Source: Actinoplanes palleronii (GTDB lineage Bacteria; Actinomycetota; Actinomycetes; Mycobacteriales; Micromonosporaceae). Taken from it: a stretch of DNA of 64,000 bases. The stretch lies in contig NZ_BOMS01000019.1 of assembly GCF_016862315.1 (NCBI RefSeq), positions 1 through 64,000 on the forward strand, written 5' to 3'. A program made the translations under genes and the position numbers. The notes under the pieces are model-generated. The model was given only the letters and a program-made list of their open reading frames with translations, was not told the origin of the DNA and did no database searches. This document shows, one piece after another, positions 44,630-52,710 of this stretch (positions are counted from its first letter, which is position 1; each line of letters starts with the position of its first letter).

Positions 44630-45940
44630 TCAGCCGATCGCGGTGGCCACGACGCGGTCCCCGCGCCGGCAGACCAGGAAACGCGCGGTGCTGCCGCAGT
44701 CGTGCCACTCGGCGGAGCCGACCGTGCCGAGCACGGCGACCCGGCCGGTCTCCAGGTCCATCCGGCTGATCACGACCTGGTCCGGGTCGTCCCGGCCGGC
44801 GCGCAGCAGGATCCGGGCGGCCGGGTCGGTGCGGTTCATCTGCCAGCCGGTCGCGCTGTCGCCGAGCACCCGGCCGGTGGTCGCGTCCACCAGGGTCTCC
44901 GACGGCGGGTCGCGGTCGGTGTAGGCGAGCAGCCGGCCGGTGCCGGCCTCGTTGATGCCGGCCGGCCCGGGCAGCTGCCAGCGGGACGCGCCGGTGGCCG
45001 GGTCGAGGCCGGACACCTCGGCGCCCTCGGCGAGGCAGACCACCGGTCCGCACGGGGTGACCAGGGCATAGCGGAGGGTGCGCAGGCTCCAGAGCGGGGT
45101 GTCCAGGTCGTCCGGCCGGAACGCGGTGACGGTGGAGCCCCGCCGGTCGGTCCAGGTCACCACGATCCGGTCACCGGCGATCGTGGCCCGGGCGCTCTCC
45201 GGCCGGGTGTCGTCGGTCCAGGTGAACCCGCGGTGGGCCAGCGGCGCGCCGTCGGCGTACCGATAGATGTTGATCTCGTCGGGTGCGGTGGTGACGATCC
45301 GCGCGGGCCGGCCGTCGTCGTAGTGGATCTGCGCGTCCGCGGCGTGTGCCAGCGGCCGTGTCCAGAGCACGTCGCCGGTGCGGGTCGTGACCAGCCGCAT
45401 GGCCCGGGCCTCCCCGTCGTCGCCCCGGTCGGCCAGCAGCATCGTGTCGGGCGTCGACGCCAGCTGGTCGCCGGGACCGCGCCATCGCTCGGCGCCGGTG
45501 GCCGGGTCCAGCATGATCACGCCGTCCGACCACATCAGCGTGGAGCTCTGATCCTCGCCGGTGAGCATGACGGTCTTCAGCGAGCCGAGGACCAGCAGCA
45601 GGCCGGCCACCTCCTCGCTCGGCCCTCCGCCGGCGTCCAGCGTCCGGCTCCACCGGACCGTCCCGGTGGCCAGGTCGTGCGCGGTGATCTCGCCCTGGCT
45701 GCCGGTGAGATAGACGGTGTCCGTGCCGACCAGCATCGCGCCGTCCCGCGGGCCGGCCGTCGACCAGACGTCGCGGACCAGCGGGGGCGGCACCGGCGCC
45801 GCGGCACCCAGGGTGAGCGCGCAGGCGATCGCGACGACCGCGACCGCGGCACGGCGGAACCCGCGCAGCGGCAGCGGCTCGGCGACCGGGTGCTCGGCGG
45901 GCTCGTGGGCCCGCACCTCGCCGAGGTCGATGACGCTCAT
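44630..45940 (-). CDS. Membrane-anchored PQQ-like beta-propeller protein (2 of 3)
   Basis: A 436-residue paralog of its neighbours. The ATG giving SVIDLGEV was chosen because it reproduces the shared N-terminal signature and overlaps the upstream gene by four bases. Membrane helix about 30-47; external propeller repeats include DLATGTVRWSR, DPATGAERWRG and DPATGASRWQL. Conserved Cys pair CGPVVC about residue 310 and a C-terminal FLVCRRGD. No enzymatic motif. Confidence 0.82.
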   Translation of the reverse strand: MSVIDLGEVRAHEPAEHPVAEPLPLRGFRRAAVAVVAIACALTLGAAAPVPPPLVRDVWSTAGPRDGAMLVGTDTVYLTGSQGEITAHDLATGTVRWSRTLDAGGGPSEEVAGLLLVLGSLKTVMLTGEDQSSTLMWSDGVIMLDPATGAERWRGPGDQLASTPDTMLLADRGDDGEARAMRLVTTRTGDVLWTRPLAHAADAQIHYDDGRPARIVTTAPDEINIYRYADGAPLAHRGFTWTDDTRPESARATIAGDRIVVTWTDRRGSTVTAFRPDDLDTPLWSLRTLRYALVTPCGPVVCLAEGAEVSGLDPATGASRWQLPGPAGINEAGTGRLLAYTDRDPPSETLVDATTGRVLGDSATGWQMNRTDPAARILLRAGRDDPDQVVISRMDLETGRVAVLGTVGSAEWHDCGSTARFLVCRRGDRVVATAIG

Positions 45941-47214
45941 ACCGGCACTGTAGCCACCAGCATCCGGTTGTTGTCCTGGCACAGCAGCAGCCCGGCCGCG
46001 GTGCCGACGCACCGGCGCGGATCGCGGATCGACGGCAGCAGGCCGAGCGTGCGCCACGCTCCGGTGGTCAGGTCGAGCCGCACCGCGGCGCTGCGCCCGG
46101 CCGGCGACCGGGTGTCGTGCAGCAGCAGCACCGAGTCCCGGACGGTGTCGTTGGCGACAGCCTCACCCGGCACGTGGGTGGCCAGCGCGCGGCCGGTCGC
46201 CGGGTCGACGAGGGTGCGGGTCGAGCCGTCGGTCGCGATCAGCAGCAGCCGGTCCGCGGTGACAAGCGCGAAACCGGCCACGTCGGTGCGCCGCCACACC
46301 TCCCGCCCGGTGCCCGCCTCGGTGGCGGTCACCGAGGCCGGCCCGGCCCGGCAGACCAGCGGGCCGCACTCGACGGCCGGCACGGTGCCGGCGTCGATCG
46401 TGCCGAGCTGCCGGAAGTCGGTCAGGTCGTACCAGGTGGAGGTGATCCCGGCGGTGGCGTACCGGTCGGCGCGGAGCCGGCCGTGCACGGCGCTCAGCAG
46501 GCTGTCGGGGGCCAGGGTGACCCGGCCGGAGGCGGACGGGACACCGTCGGCCCACCGGTAGAGGTCGATCCGCCCGTTCGTCACGGTGAGCACCCGGCCG
46601 AAGTGGCCGTCCCGGGTGGGTTCGACCAGCACGTCCCGGGCCGGCGCGATCGAACGGCGCCAGAGCGCGGCGCCGTCGGCGACCCGGACCTGGCGCAACC
46701 GGATCACCCAGCCCCGGGTGTCGTGGTCGGCGATCAGCGCGAGCCCGGCGTCGGCGGTCAGCACCGTTCCGGGCTGCTGCCAGACCGTGGCGCCGTCGGC
46801 GCTGCGCCGCGCGGTGACGGTGCCGCCGTCCCGGTTCGGGGTCGCCACACCCTGGTCGTCGACGACGAGCACCACGGCGTCCGCGGGGGAGGGCAGCACC
46901 CGGGTCAGCGGGGCGTCGCCGGTGCGCCAGCGCAGGGCGCCGGTGGCCAGGTCGTACACGGTCAGCTCGGAGGTCCAGCCGGTGCGCTGCTGGAGGACGG
47001 CGTCGCCGGCGACGGTGATCTGGTCCTCGGCGGCGATCGGCGCGGACCAGAGGATCCGGCCCGGCCGGCCGCCGTGGGGCCGGGCCGAACCGGTCAGCGC
47101 GACGACGCAGAGCAGGGCCACGGCGGTGATCAGCCAGGGGCGGGGCCGCCACCGGTGCGGTGCGGTGGGCTCGTCGGTGACCGGGGCCGGCTCGCCCAGC
47201 TCGATCACCGCCAT
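45937..47214 (-). CDS. Membrane-anchored PQQ-like beta-propeller protein (1 of 3)
   Basis: A 425-residue protein and the first of the triplet. N-terminus AVIELGEP, membrane helix about 27-43, then an external propeller with repeats such as DLATGALRWRT and EAGTGREVWRR, Cys pair CGPLVC and a C-terminal LLLCQDNN. It begins one base before the stop of the GGDEF gene region ends (2-base gap), so the DGC and the triplet are probably one operon. The identical N-terminal signature on three cytoplasmic tails suggests a shared partner or targeting factor. Confidence 0.82.
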   Translation of the reverse strand: MAVIELGEPAPVTDEPTAPHRWRPRPWLITAVALLCVVALTGSARPHGGRPGRILWSAPIAAEDQITVAGDAVLQQRTGWTSELTVYDLATGALRWRTGDAPLTRVLPSPADAVVLVVDDQGVATPNRDGGTVTARRSADGATVWQQPGTVLTADAGLALIADHDTRGWVIRLRQVRVADGAALWRRSIAPARDVLVEPTRDGHFGRVLTVTNGRIDLYRWADGVPSASGRVTLAPDSLLSAVHGRLRADRYATAGITSTWYDLTDFRQLGTIDAGTVPAVECGPLVCRAGPASVTATEAGTGREVWRRTDVAGFALVTADRLLLIATDGSTRTLVDPATGRALATHVPGEAVANDTVRDSVLLLHDTRSPAGRSAAVRLDLTTGAWRTLGLLPSIRDPRRCVGTAAGLLLCQDNNRMLVATVPV

Positions 47215-47215
47215 C

Positions 47216-48712
47216 TCAGGTCGGCTTGCGGATCGCCGCGGCGGCGGCCAGGGCGGCGCTCAGCCCGCGGCCCTTGGTGCCCACCTCGGACCAGCCGGCC
47301 GCCAGCGCGATCGGGGTGCCCGGCACCAGGACCTGCCAGTTCTCCGCGGCTGCGGCGGCGCTGATCCGGCGGGACACCTCGGCCGCGTGCTGCGGGCCGG
47401 CGCCCGGCAGCACCAAGACGAACTCGTCACCGGCGAACCGGGCCGCGAAGTCGCCGCGGCGCATCACCCGGGCCAGCACGCCGGCGATCCGCTGCAGGAC
47501 CAGGTCGCCGCAGTGCCGGCCGTGCCGCATGTTGACCGTGGTGAAGCCGACGATGTCGCAGACCCCGACGGCGGCGCGCTCGCCCCGGGCCAGCAGCCCG
47601 TCGACGTAGTGCTCCAGCTGGCGGCGGTTGGGCAGGCCGGTGAGCGGGTCGACGAGGGTCTCGTCGCCGTACCGGTGCGGGTCGCGCTGGGTCTCCTGGG
47701 CGTCCAGACGGGCCGCGACGCCGTCCAGGTAGCCGTCGCGGAGCTGGTCGATGCGCTGGGCGGCGAGGCGGAACGCGTACCGGTCGGCGGCGTGCGCGGC
47801 GGCGTGGTCACCGGCGCTGGCGTGGCAGATGCTGCGTAAACGGGCAGGCTCCGGGGCGCCGAGCACCTCGGCCGAGACCGGGATCGCCTCCAGCATGGTC
47901 AGCGCCCGCTCCGGTTTGCCGGCCGCGATGGTCAGGCAGACCGCGCCGAGATGCCGCAGGTCGCGGGTGCGCACGCTGTCGCCGCCGCCGGTCAGCCACT
48001 TCGCGGCGTCGGCCTCGGTGGGCTCGCCCAGGGCGGCGCGGCGGGCCAGGGCATAGCCGTAGACGGCGCGGCTGCCGGGGCGCAGCTGGTCGGTGGCGAC
48101 GTACCGGGAGAGCTCGGCGTCGATGTCGCGCAGCACCCGCAGGCAGCCGTCGGTGTCGCCCTGGTGGTCGAGCGAGACCGCGTTGCGCAGCCGGATGCCG
48201 GGAGCGGCGAACACCTCCGGGGTGAGCCCGGCGCTCGCGCCGACCTCGCGGGCCTGCTCGATAGCGGTCAGCGCCTGACCGTGAAAACCCAGATATGAGT
48301 ACGCCATGGCCAGGTCGTGCCAGCCCCAGGCGGTCTCCGCGTCACCCTCCGGCACCGCGGCCAGCGCCCGGGACGCCTGCACCAGGTGGGTCACCCCGCG
48401 GTCCAGGTTGCTCTGCAGGTGCGCGCCGAGGGCGGCGAACGCGTGCATCTGGCCGCGCAGGTAGGGGTCGGGCACCTCACGGACCGCCTCGGCGGCGGCG
48501 GCCATCGCGGCCGCCAGCTCCGCCACCCGGCCCAGGTTGATCAGCGCACCGAAGCGCTGCACGAGCGAGTACGCCCGGGTGGTCGGATCGGAGCTGGTGG
48601 CCAGCACGGCGTCCAGGATGGGCAGGGCCTGCGCCGAGCGTCCGTCCTGCTGCAGCTGCCCAGCCCGATGCAGATCATCGACATGTTCCGCGAGCTGGTC
48701 CAACCAACCCAC
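47216..48712 (-). CDS. TPR-containing GGDEF protein (diguanylate cyclase)
   Basis: A 498-residue cytoplasmic protein. Residues about 1-310 are helical repeats of TPR type (GRVAELAAAMAAAAEAV, MAYSYLGFHGQALTAIEQARE); the C-terminal 170 residues form a GGDEF domain with DPLTGLPNRRQLE and the active loop FAGDEFVLVLP. The A-GDEF variant keeps the catalytic Gly-Glu pair, so c-di-GMP synthesis is likely; no RxxD inhibitory site is seen. I chose the GTG at 48712 for its GGGAGG site; an ATG at 48784 is in frame but would leave only 12 bases before divergent prmC. Operon with three beta-propeller genes. Confidence 0.85.
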   Translation of the reverse strand: MGWLDQLAEHVDDLHRAGQLQQDGRSAQALPILDAVLATSSDPTTRAYSLVQRFGALINLGRVAELAAAMAAAAEAVREVPDPYLRGQMHAFAALGAHLQSNLDRGVTHLVQASRALAAVPEGDAETAWGWHDLAMAYSYLGFHGQALTAIEQAREVGASAGLTPEVFAAPGIRLRNAVSLDHQGDTDGCLRVLRDIDAELSRYVATDQLRPGSRAVYGYALARRAALGEPTEADAAKWLTGGGDSVRTRDLRHLGAVCLTIAAGKPERALTMLEAIPVSAEVLGAPEPARLRSICHASAGDHAAAHAADRYAFRLAAQRIDQLRDGYLDGVAARLDAQETQRDPHRYGDETLVDPLTGLPNRRQLEHYVDGLLARGERAAVGVCDIVGFTTVNMRHGRHCGDLVLQRIAGVLARVMRRGDFAARFAGDEFVLVLPGAGPQHAAEVSRRISAAAAAENWQVLVPGTPIALAAGWSEVGTKGRGLSAALAAAAAIRKPT

Positions 48713-48796
48713 CAGGCGCCTCCCACGGCCTACGGCGCGCTCGCTGGGTGACCCGGCCGATCCCCGGCGTGCGCGACGTCTCATGATTATGCCGTG

Positions 48797-49669
48797 ATGG
48801 CGCGTGACGAACACCCCCGAGACCGTCCGGATCGGACCCGGCTGGCTCCGGAGCTGGCATCGGCGGCCGCCGAACTCGCGGCGGCCGGGGTGTCGTCGCC
48901 CCGTGTCGACGCCGAATGGCTTGCCGCACACGTCCTGGACGTGCCACGGGGCCGGCTGGTGCTCGTCGACACCATCCGGGCCGAGGAGGCCGGCCGGTTC
49001 CGGGAGCTGGTCGCCGGGCGGGCGAAGCGGGTGCCGTTGCAGCACCTGGTTGGCACAGCGGCGTTCCGCCATCTGGAACTCGCGGTCGGCGACGGTGTCT
49101 TCGTGCCCCGCCCGGAGACCGAGCTGCTGGCCGGCTGGGGCATCGAGCGGACCGTGCCGGGGGCGACGGTGGTCGACCTGTGCAGCGGCAGCGGCGCGAT
49201 CGCGCTCTCGGTCGCCGACGAGTCGCCGGCCGGGCGGGTGATCGCGGTGGAACGCTCGCCGGAGGCGCTGCCGTGGCTGCGGCGCAACGCCACGGGACAT
49301 GACACGGTCGAGGTGCTCGAGGCCGACGTGACCGACCCTGATCTGCTGGCTGAGCTGCGCGGACAGGTGGACGTGCTGCTCTGCAACCCGCCGTACGTCC
49401 CGGTCGGCACCCCGGTCCCGCCCGAGGTGTCCGATCACGACCCGGCCGACGCGGTCTTCGGCGGCGCCGACGGGCTGTCGGTGATCCGCCCGGTGATCGC
49501 GCTCGCGGCCGCCCTGCTCAAACCGGGCGGATGGGTCGGTATCGAACACGACGACGTGCACGGCGCGGCGGTGCCCGCGCTGCTCCGCGCGGACGGCCGG
49601 TTCACCGAGGTGACCGCCCACGACGACCTCACCGGCCGCCCGAGGTACGCGACCGCCCGCCGCCAGTGA
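48797..49669 (+). CDS. prmC: Release factor glutamine methyltransferase
   Basis: A 290-residue SAM-dependent methyltransferase that modifies the Gln of the GGQ motif in release factors. N-terminal helical domain, then FVPRPETELLAGW, the SAM motif VVDLCSGSGAIALSVA, and the Gln-binding NPPYVP at residue 197. The family's usual PGALL-like ending is shortened. It is 5.5 kb from prfA. A GTG three bases earlier is an alternative start. Confidence 0.94.
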   Translation: MARDEHPRDRPDRTRLAPELASAAAELAAAGVSSPRVDAEWLAAHVLDVPRGRLVLVDTIRAEEAGRFRELVAGRAKRVPLQHLVGTAAFRHLELAVGDGVFVPRPETELLAGWGIERTVPGATVVDLCSGSGAIALSVADESPAGRVIAVERSPEALPWLRRNATGHDTVEVLEADVTDPDLLAELRGQVDVLLCNPPYVPVGTPVPPEVSDHDPADAVFGGADGLSVIRPVIALAAALLKPGGWVGIEHDDVHGAAVPALLRADGRFTEVTAHDDLTGRPRYATARRQ

Positions 49670-49705
49670 ACTATCAGGTAGTCACATGGCAGACTGCATC
49701 CCGTG

Positions 49706-50350
49706 ATGCTCTACGACTGCGCGGCCATCGCCGATCGTGATCGCGGGATCGCCGCGGCCGTCGAGGCGGCCAAGAGCGGTGAGCTCGTGGTGATCCCCAC
49801 CGACACGGTGTACGGGGTGGGTGCCGACGCGTTCACCTCGCATGCGATCACCCAGCTGCACCATGCCCGCGGCTCCGACCGCCGGGTGCCGCCGCCGGTG
49901 CTGGTCGGCTCCCGCCACACGCTCGACGGTCTGGTCTACTCGCTGCCCCGGGCCGCCCGGGAGCTGGCCGACGCGTTCTGGCCGGGCGCGCTGACCATCA
50001 TCGTGGAGCACTCGCCGAGCCTGCAGTGGGATCTCGGCGACACCGGCGGGGTGATCGCGGTCCGGATGCCGTTGCACCCGGTCGCCCTCGAGGTGCTGCG
50101 CGAGGTCGGCCCGATGGCGGTGACCACCGCCAACAAGCTCGGCTCGCCGTCGCCGCTGACCGCCGAGGAAGCCCGCGAGCAGCTGGAGTATTCGGTGCGC
50201 GTCTATCTGGAGGCCGGCCCGGCCAGCGATCCGTGGCCCAGCACCGTCGTCGACGTGACCGGTGACGTGCCGCGGGTCCTGCGGACCGGCTCGATCCCGG
50301 TGGAGAAACTCCGCGACGTGGTGCCCGAGCTGGTCGAGGGGCAGGCCTGA
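49706..50350 (+). CDS. L-threonylcarbamoyladenylate synthase (TsaC/Sua5), short paralog
   Basis: A 214-residue YrdC-domain protein in the place normally held by actinobacterial tsaC, just after prmC. It makes threonylcarbamoyl-AMP for the t6A base of ANN-decoding tRNAs. PTDTVYGVGADAF is the conserved core; FWPGALTIIV and VTTANKLGSPSP follow. However, the ATP-binding 'K-G-R-x-R' stretch usually found after the core is ARGSDRRVPPPV here, with the Lys changed to Arg, so activity may be altered. A full-length second Sua5 lies 600 bases downstream. Confidence 0.85.
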   Translation: MLYDCAAIADRDRGIAAAVEAAKSGELVVIPTDTVYGVGADAFTSHAITQLHHARGSDRRVPPPVLVGSRHTLDGLVYSLPRAARELADAFWPGALTIIVEHSPSLQWDLGDTGGVIAVRMPLHPVALEVLREVGPMAVTTANKLGSPSPLTAEEAREQLEYSVRVYLEAGPASDPWPSTVVDVTGDVPRVLRTGSIPVEKLRDVVPELVEGQA

Positions 50351-50351
50351 G

Positions 50352-50945
50352 GTGGCGCCGTTCACCGTTCTGCACGTCTGCATGGGCAACATCTGCCGGT
50401 CCCCGATGGCCGAGCGCCTGCTCGCCCGGGCGGTCCGGGACCGCGCCGGCGACGCGACCGAGCCGCTCGTCCGCAGTGTCAGCGCCGGCACCGGCGGCTG
50501 GCACGAGGGCGAGGAGATGAACCCGCCGGCGGCCCGCCAGGTCCGCGCCCGGCGTGGCTCGACCGACGGCTTCGAGGCCCGCAAGCTGCGCGGCGGCTTC
50601 ATCGACGAGGCCGACCTGATCCTCACCGCCACCGCCGACCAGTACGACTACGTGGTCGCGCTGCGCCCGGAGGCCGCCGCCCGCACGTTTGTGCTCGGCG
50701 AGTTCGGCCGGCTGCTCAACGGGGTCGACGCGGCCGCGCTGCCCGCCGCCGAGGCGAAACCCGACGCGGTGCAGGAGCGCGGCACGGCCATCGTCGCGGC
50801 GGTGCACCGGCTGCGCGCCGGCGAGACCCCGCTGATCAGCGACGATCTCGACGACCCGTGGGGCCGTGGCGACCAGACGTTCCAGCGGGTCGGTGAGGAG
50901 ATCGAGGACACCACGGTCCCGCTCGCCACGTTGTTGCTTCCGTGA
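50352..50945 (+). CDS. Low-molecular-weight protein tyrosine phosphatase
   Basis: A 197-residue phosphatase of the LMW-PTP / arsenate-reductase fold. The P-loop is C10-MGNIC-R16-SP at the N-terminus, the family C-x5-R-S. The general-acid Asp is in the ISDDLDDPWG stretch near residue 160. Its GTG starts one base after the TsaC stop, and its end overlaps the next gene by four bases, so the three genes form one translationally coupled operon. Target in the cell unknown. Slightly longer than the usual 150-160 residues, as in many actinobacteria. Confidence 0.85.
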   Translation: MAPFTVLHVCMGNICRSPMAERLLARAVRDRAGDATEPLVRSVSAGTGGWHEGEEMNPPAARQVRARRGSTDGFEARKLRGGFIDEADLILTATADQYDYVVALRPEAAARTFVLGEFGRLLNGVDAAALPAAEAKPDAVQERGTAIVAAVHRLRAGETPLISDDLDDPWGRGDQTFQRVGEEIEDTTVPLATLLLP

Positions 50946-50971
50946 ACCCTGTTGTCGCTTCCGTGAATCCT
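50930..50971 (+). repeat. 21-bp duplication at the start of the second sua5
   Basis: Two adjacent 21-bp copies (50930-50950 and 50951-50971) differ at two positions. Each holds a GTGAA-CCT start-like triplet, so the second Sua5 has two equivalent GTG starts, 21 bases apart. Confidence 0.8.
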
Positions 50972-51931
50972 CGTGTCATCGCACCGGACGCCGTAGGTAT
51001 CGGGCGCGCCGTGGAGATCCTGCGTGCCGGCTCGGTCGTCGCCTTTCCCACCGAGACCGTCTACGGCCTCGGCGCCGACGCGTTCTCCCCGGGGGCGATC
51101 GGCGAGATCTACCGGCTGAAGAACCGGCCCAGCTGGAACCCGCTGATCGTGCACGTCGCCTCGGTCCCGGCCGCCCGCGAGCTGGCCGCCGCGTGGCCCG
51201 CCGTCGCCGACGAGCTGGCCGCCCGCTTCTGGCCGGGTCCGCTGACCCTGGTCGTCCGCCGGGCCGCGCACCTGGCCGGTGTCGGCGCCGACAACGACAC
51301 CATCGCGATCCGGATCCCGGCGCACGAGGTGGCGCTGCGCCTGCTCGAGGCGTCCGGCCTGCCGCTCGCCGCCCCCAGCGCGAACCGCTCCGAGTCGATC
51401 TCACCGACCACCGCCGAGCACGTGATCCGCAGCCTGCCCGACGTGCCGCTGGTGCTGGACGGCGGCCCGTGCTCGTGGGGCATCGAGTCGACGGTGCTGG
51501 ACCTGACCACCGAGGTGCCGACGCTGCTGCGCCCGGGCGCGCTGAGCCTGCGCGCGCTGCGGGACGTGACCGGGTCGATCGCTGTGCGCGACGCGGAGGC
51601 CGCGGACGGCACGGCCCGGCCGTCGCCCGGGATGAGCCGGCGGCACTACGCCCCGCGCGCCAAGGTCGTGCTGATGCGGGACTTGCGGCAGGCGGATCGG
51701 TCCGGGTTGCCGGCGCCGTTGGCGACTTTGACGTACGAAGGTCAGCCCGCGACCGACAGCTCCGGAACCGTCGAGATCCTCTCCGCCGACCCGCGGGAGT
51801 ACGCGGCGGACCTCTACGCCGCGCTGCACCGCCTGGACGACGCCGGCGCCGCCACCATCCTGATCCAGGAACCCCCGCACACGGAGGACTGGCTCGCCGT
51901 CCGCGACCGCCTCACCCGCGCCGCCGCCTGA
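50942..51931 (+). CDS. L-threonylcarbamoyladenylate synthase (Sua5), full-length
   Basis: A 329-residue protein with the YrdC domain (PTETVYGLGADAFSP, LKNRPSWNPLIVHV with the K-x-R motif intact, SANRSESISPT) followed by the extra Sua5 domain (SPGMSRRHYAPRAKVVL), the arrangement of eukaryotic and many bacterial Sua5 proteins. It makes threonylcarbamoyl-AMP for tRNA t6A. Third gene of a coupled operon and the more complete of two paralogs. GTG start overlapping the phosphatase stop; a second GTG 21 bases further is in a duplicated start region. Confidence 0.9.
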   Translation: MNPVVASVNPRVIAPDAVGIGRAVEILRAGSVVAFPTETVYGLGADAFSPGAIGEIYRLKNRPSWNPLIVHVASVPAARELAAAWPAVADELAARFWPGPLTLVVRRAAHLAGVGADNDTIAIRIPAHEVALRLLEASGLPLAAPSANRSESISPTTAEHVIRSLPDVPLVLDGGPCSWGIESTVLDLTTEVPTLLRPGALSLRALRDVTGSIAVRDAEAADGTARPSPGMSRRHYAPRAKVVLMRDLRQADRSGLPAPLATLTYEGQPATDSSGTVEILSADPREYAADLYAALHRLDDAGAATILIQEPPHTEDWLAVRDRLTRAAA

Positions 51932-52022
51932 CCCGCGCCGCCCGGCCCGCGCCCGAAACGAGACCGCCGCGGGGGCGCGCGAGGTCGCCGCAGTGCCCGG
52001 CCGCAGCGCGGCTCCCGCTTTT

Positions 52023-52185
52023 CGGCTGGTCCCCAGGGGTGTCTCCGCGCTGCGGAGACACCCCTGGGAGCCAGCCAATGCCCGGGGGCGCGGCCGGGCC
52101 CGGAGTGCCGCGGTGTGGCGCGAGACCATCAGTGAGCGTGGCTCGTAGCCTGCGGACGGGCGCTCCGTACTCGTACCGGAAAAGG
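52023..52185. repeat. Composite intergenic repeat, copy 3
   Basis: Hairpin module 52023-52091 (about 85% like 11890-11958) followed by the module at about 52120-52179 that recurs inverted at 38842-38901. Lies between the convergent sua5 and ridA genes. The longest visible copy of the element. Confidence 0.75.
52032..52068. terminator. Perfect 17-bp hairpin after sua5
   Basis: Stem 52032-52048 with 52052-52068, three-base loop GCT; GGCTGG and CCAGCC extend it outward. Between convergent genes; no U-run. Confidence 0.8.
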
Positions 52186-52214
52186 ATGCGGATCCGGCGG
52201 GGACGCCTCGGTCG

Positions 52215-52598
52215 TCAGCGGCGGAGAGCGTCGACTTCGATCTCGATGCGCATGCGGGGGTCGAGCAGGCCGCAGACCTGCATGGTGGCGGCCGGGCGGA
52301 CGTCGCCGAACGCCGCGCGCAGCACCGGGGCGCACGCCTCGAAGTCGGCCGGGTCGGGGAGCAGGTAGCGGACCCGGACCACGTCGGCGAGCGTGCAGCC
52401 GGCCTCGGCCAGCGCGGTCGCAATGGTGCGCAGGGTCTGCGCGGCCTGCTCCGCCGGGTCGTCCGCGATGGTCATCGTGGCGTAGTCGAAACCGGTCGTG
52501 CCGGAGACGTAGACGTGGTCGCCGGCGACCACCGCCCGGGCGTAGCCGTAATCGTCCTCGTAGGCGGACCCGCTGAGGATCGAGCGTCGTTCGGTCAT
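52215..52598 (-). CDS. RidA/YjgF-family protein
   Basis: A 127-residue protein of the RidA superfamily, trimeric enamine/imine deaminases that protect against reactive 2-aminoacrylate. Core VVAGDHVYVSGTTGFD, ALAEAGCTLADVVRVRYLL and ATMQVCGLLDPRMRIEIEVDA. The key Arg of true RidA (usually in a P-x-R-x-x-V motif) is replaced here by the 'MRIEIEV' strand, so subfamily Rid1-7 is uncertain. ATG start lies next to a 44-bp duplicated segment. Confidence 0.88.
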   Translation of the reverse strand: MTERRSILSGSAYEDDYGYARAVVAGDHVYVSGTTGFDYATMTIADDPAEQAAQTLRTIATALAEAGCTLADVVRVRYLLPDPADFEACAPVLRAAFGDVRPAATMQVCGLLDPRMRIEIEVDALRR

Positions 52599-52604
52599 GA
52601 GGCC

Positions 52605-52710
52605 AGCGTGGGGAGTTGTGGTGCGGAGCGCGCCGCAATTTCACACACTGGGCGCGGCGGTGCTGAGCGTGGGGAGTTGTGGTGCGGAGCGCACCGTAAC
52701 GTCACACGCT
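52605..52710. repeat. Two direct copies of a 44-bp segment
   Basis: Copies at about 52606-52649 and 52667-52710, period 61 bases, with about five differences. The first sits just upstream of the RidA start, the second holds the stop codon of the upstream SDR-like gene. Each begins GCGTGGGGAGTTGTGGTGCG. Confidence 0.85.

Noticed and set aside
47216..49621. Upstream extension of the GGDEF protein to 801 residues
   Set aside because: The extension reads across prmC on the other strand; a GGGAGG site supports the start at 48712.
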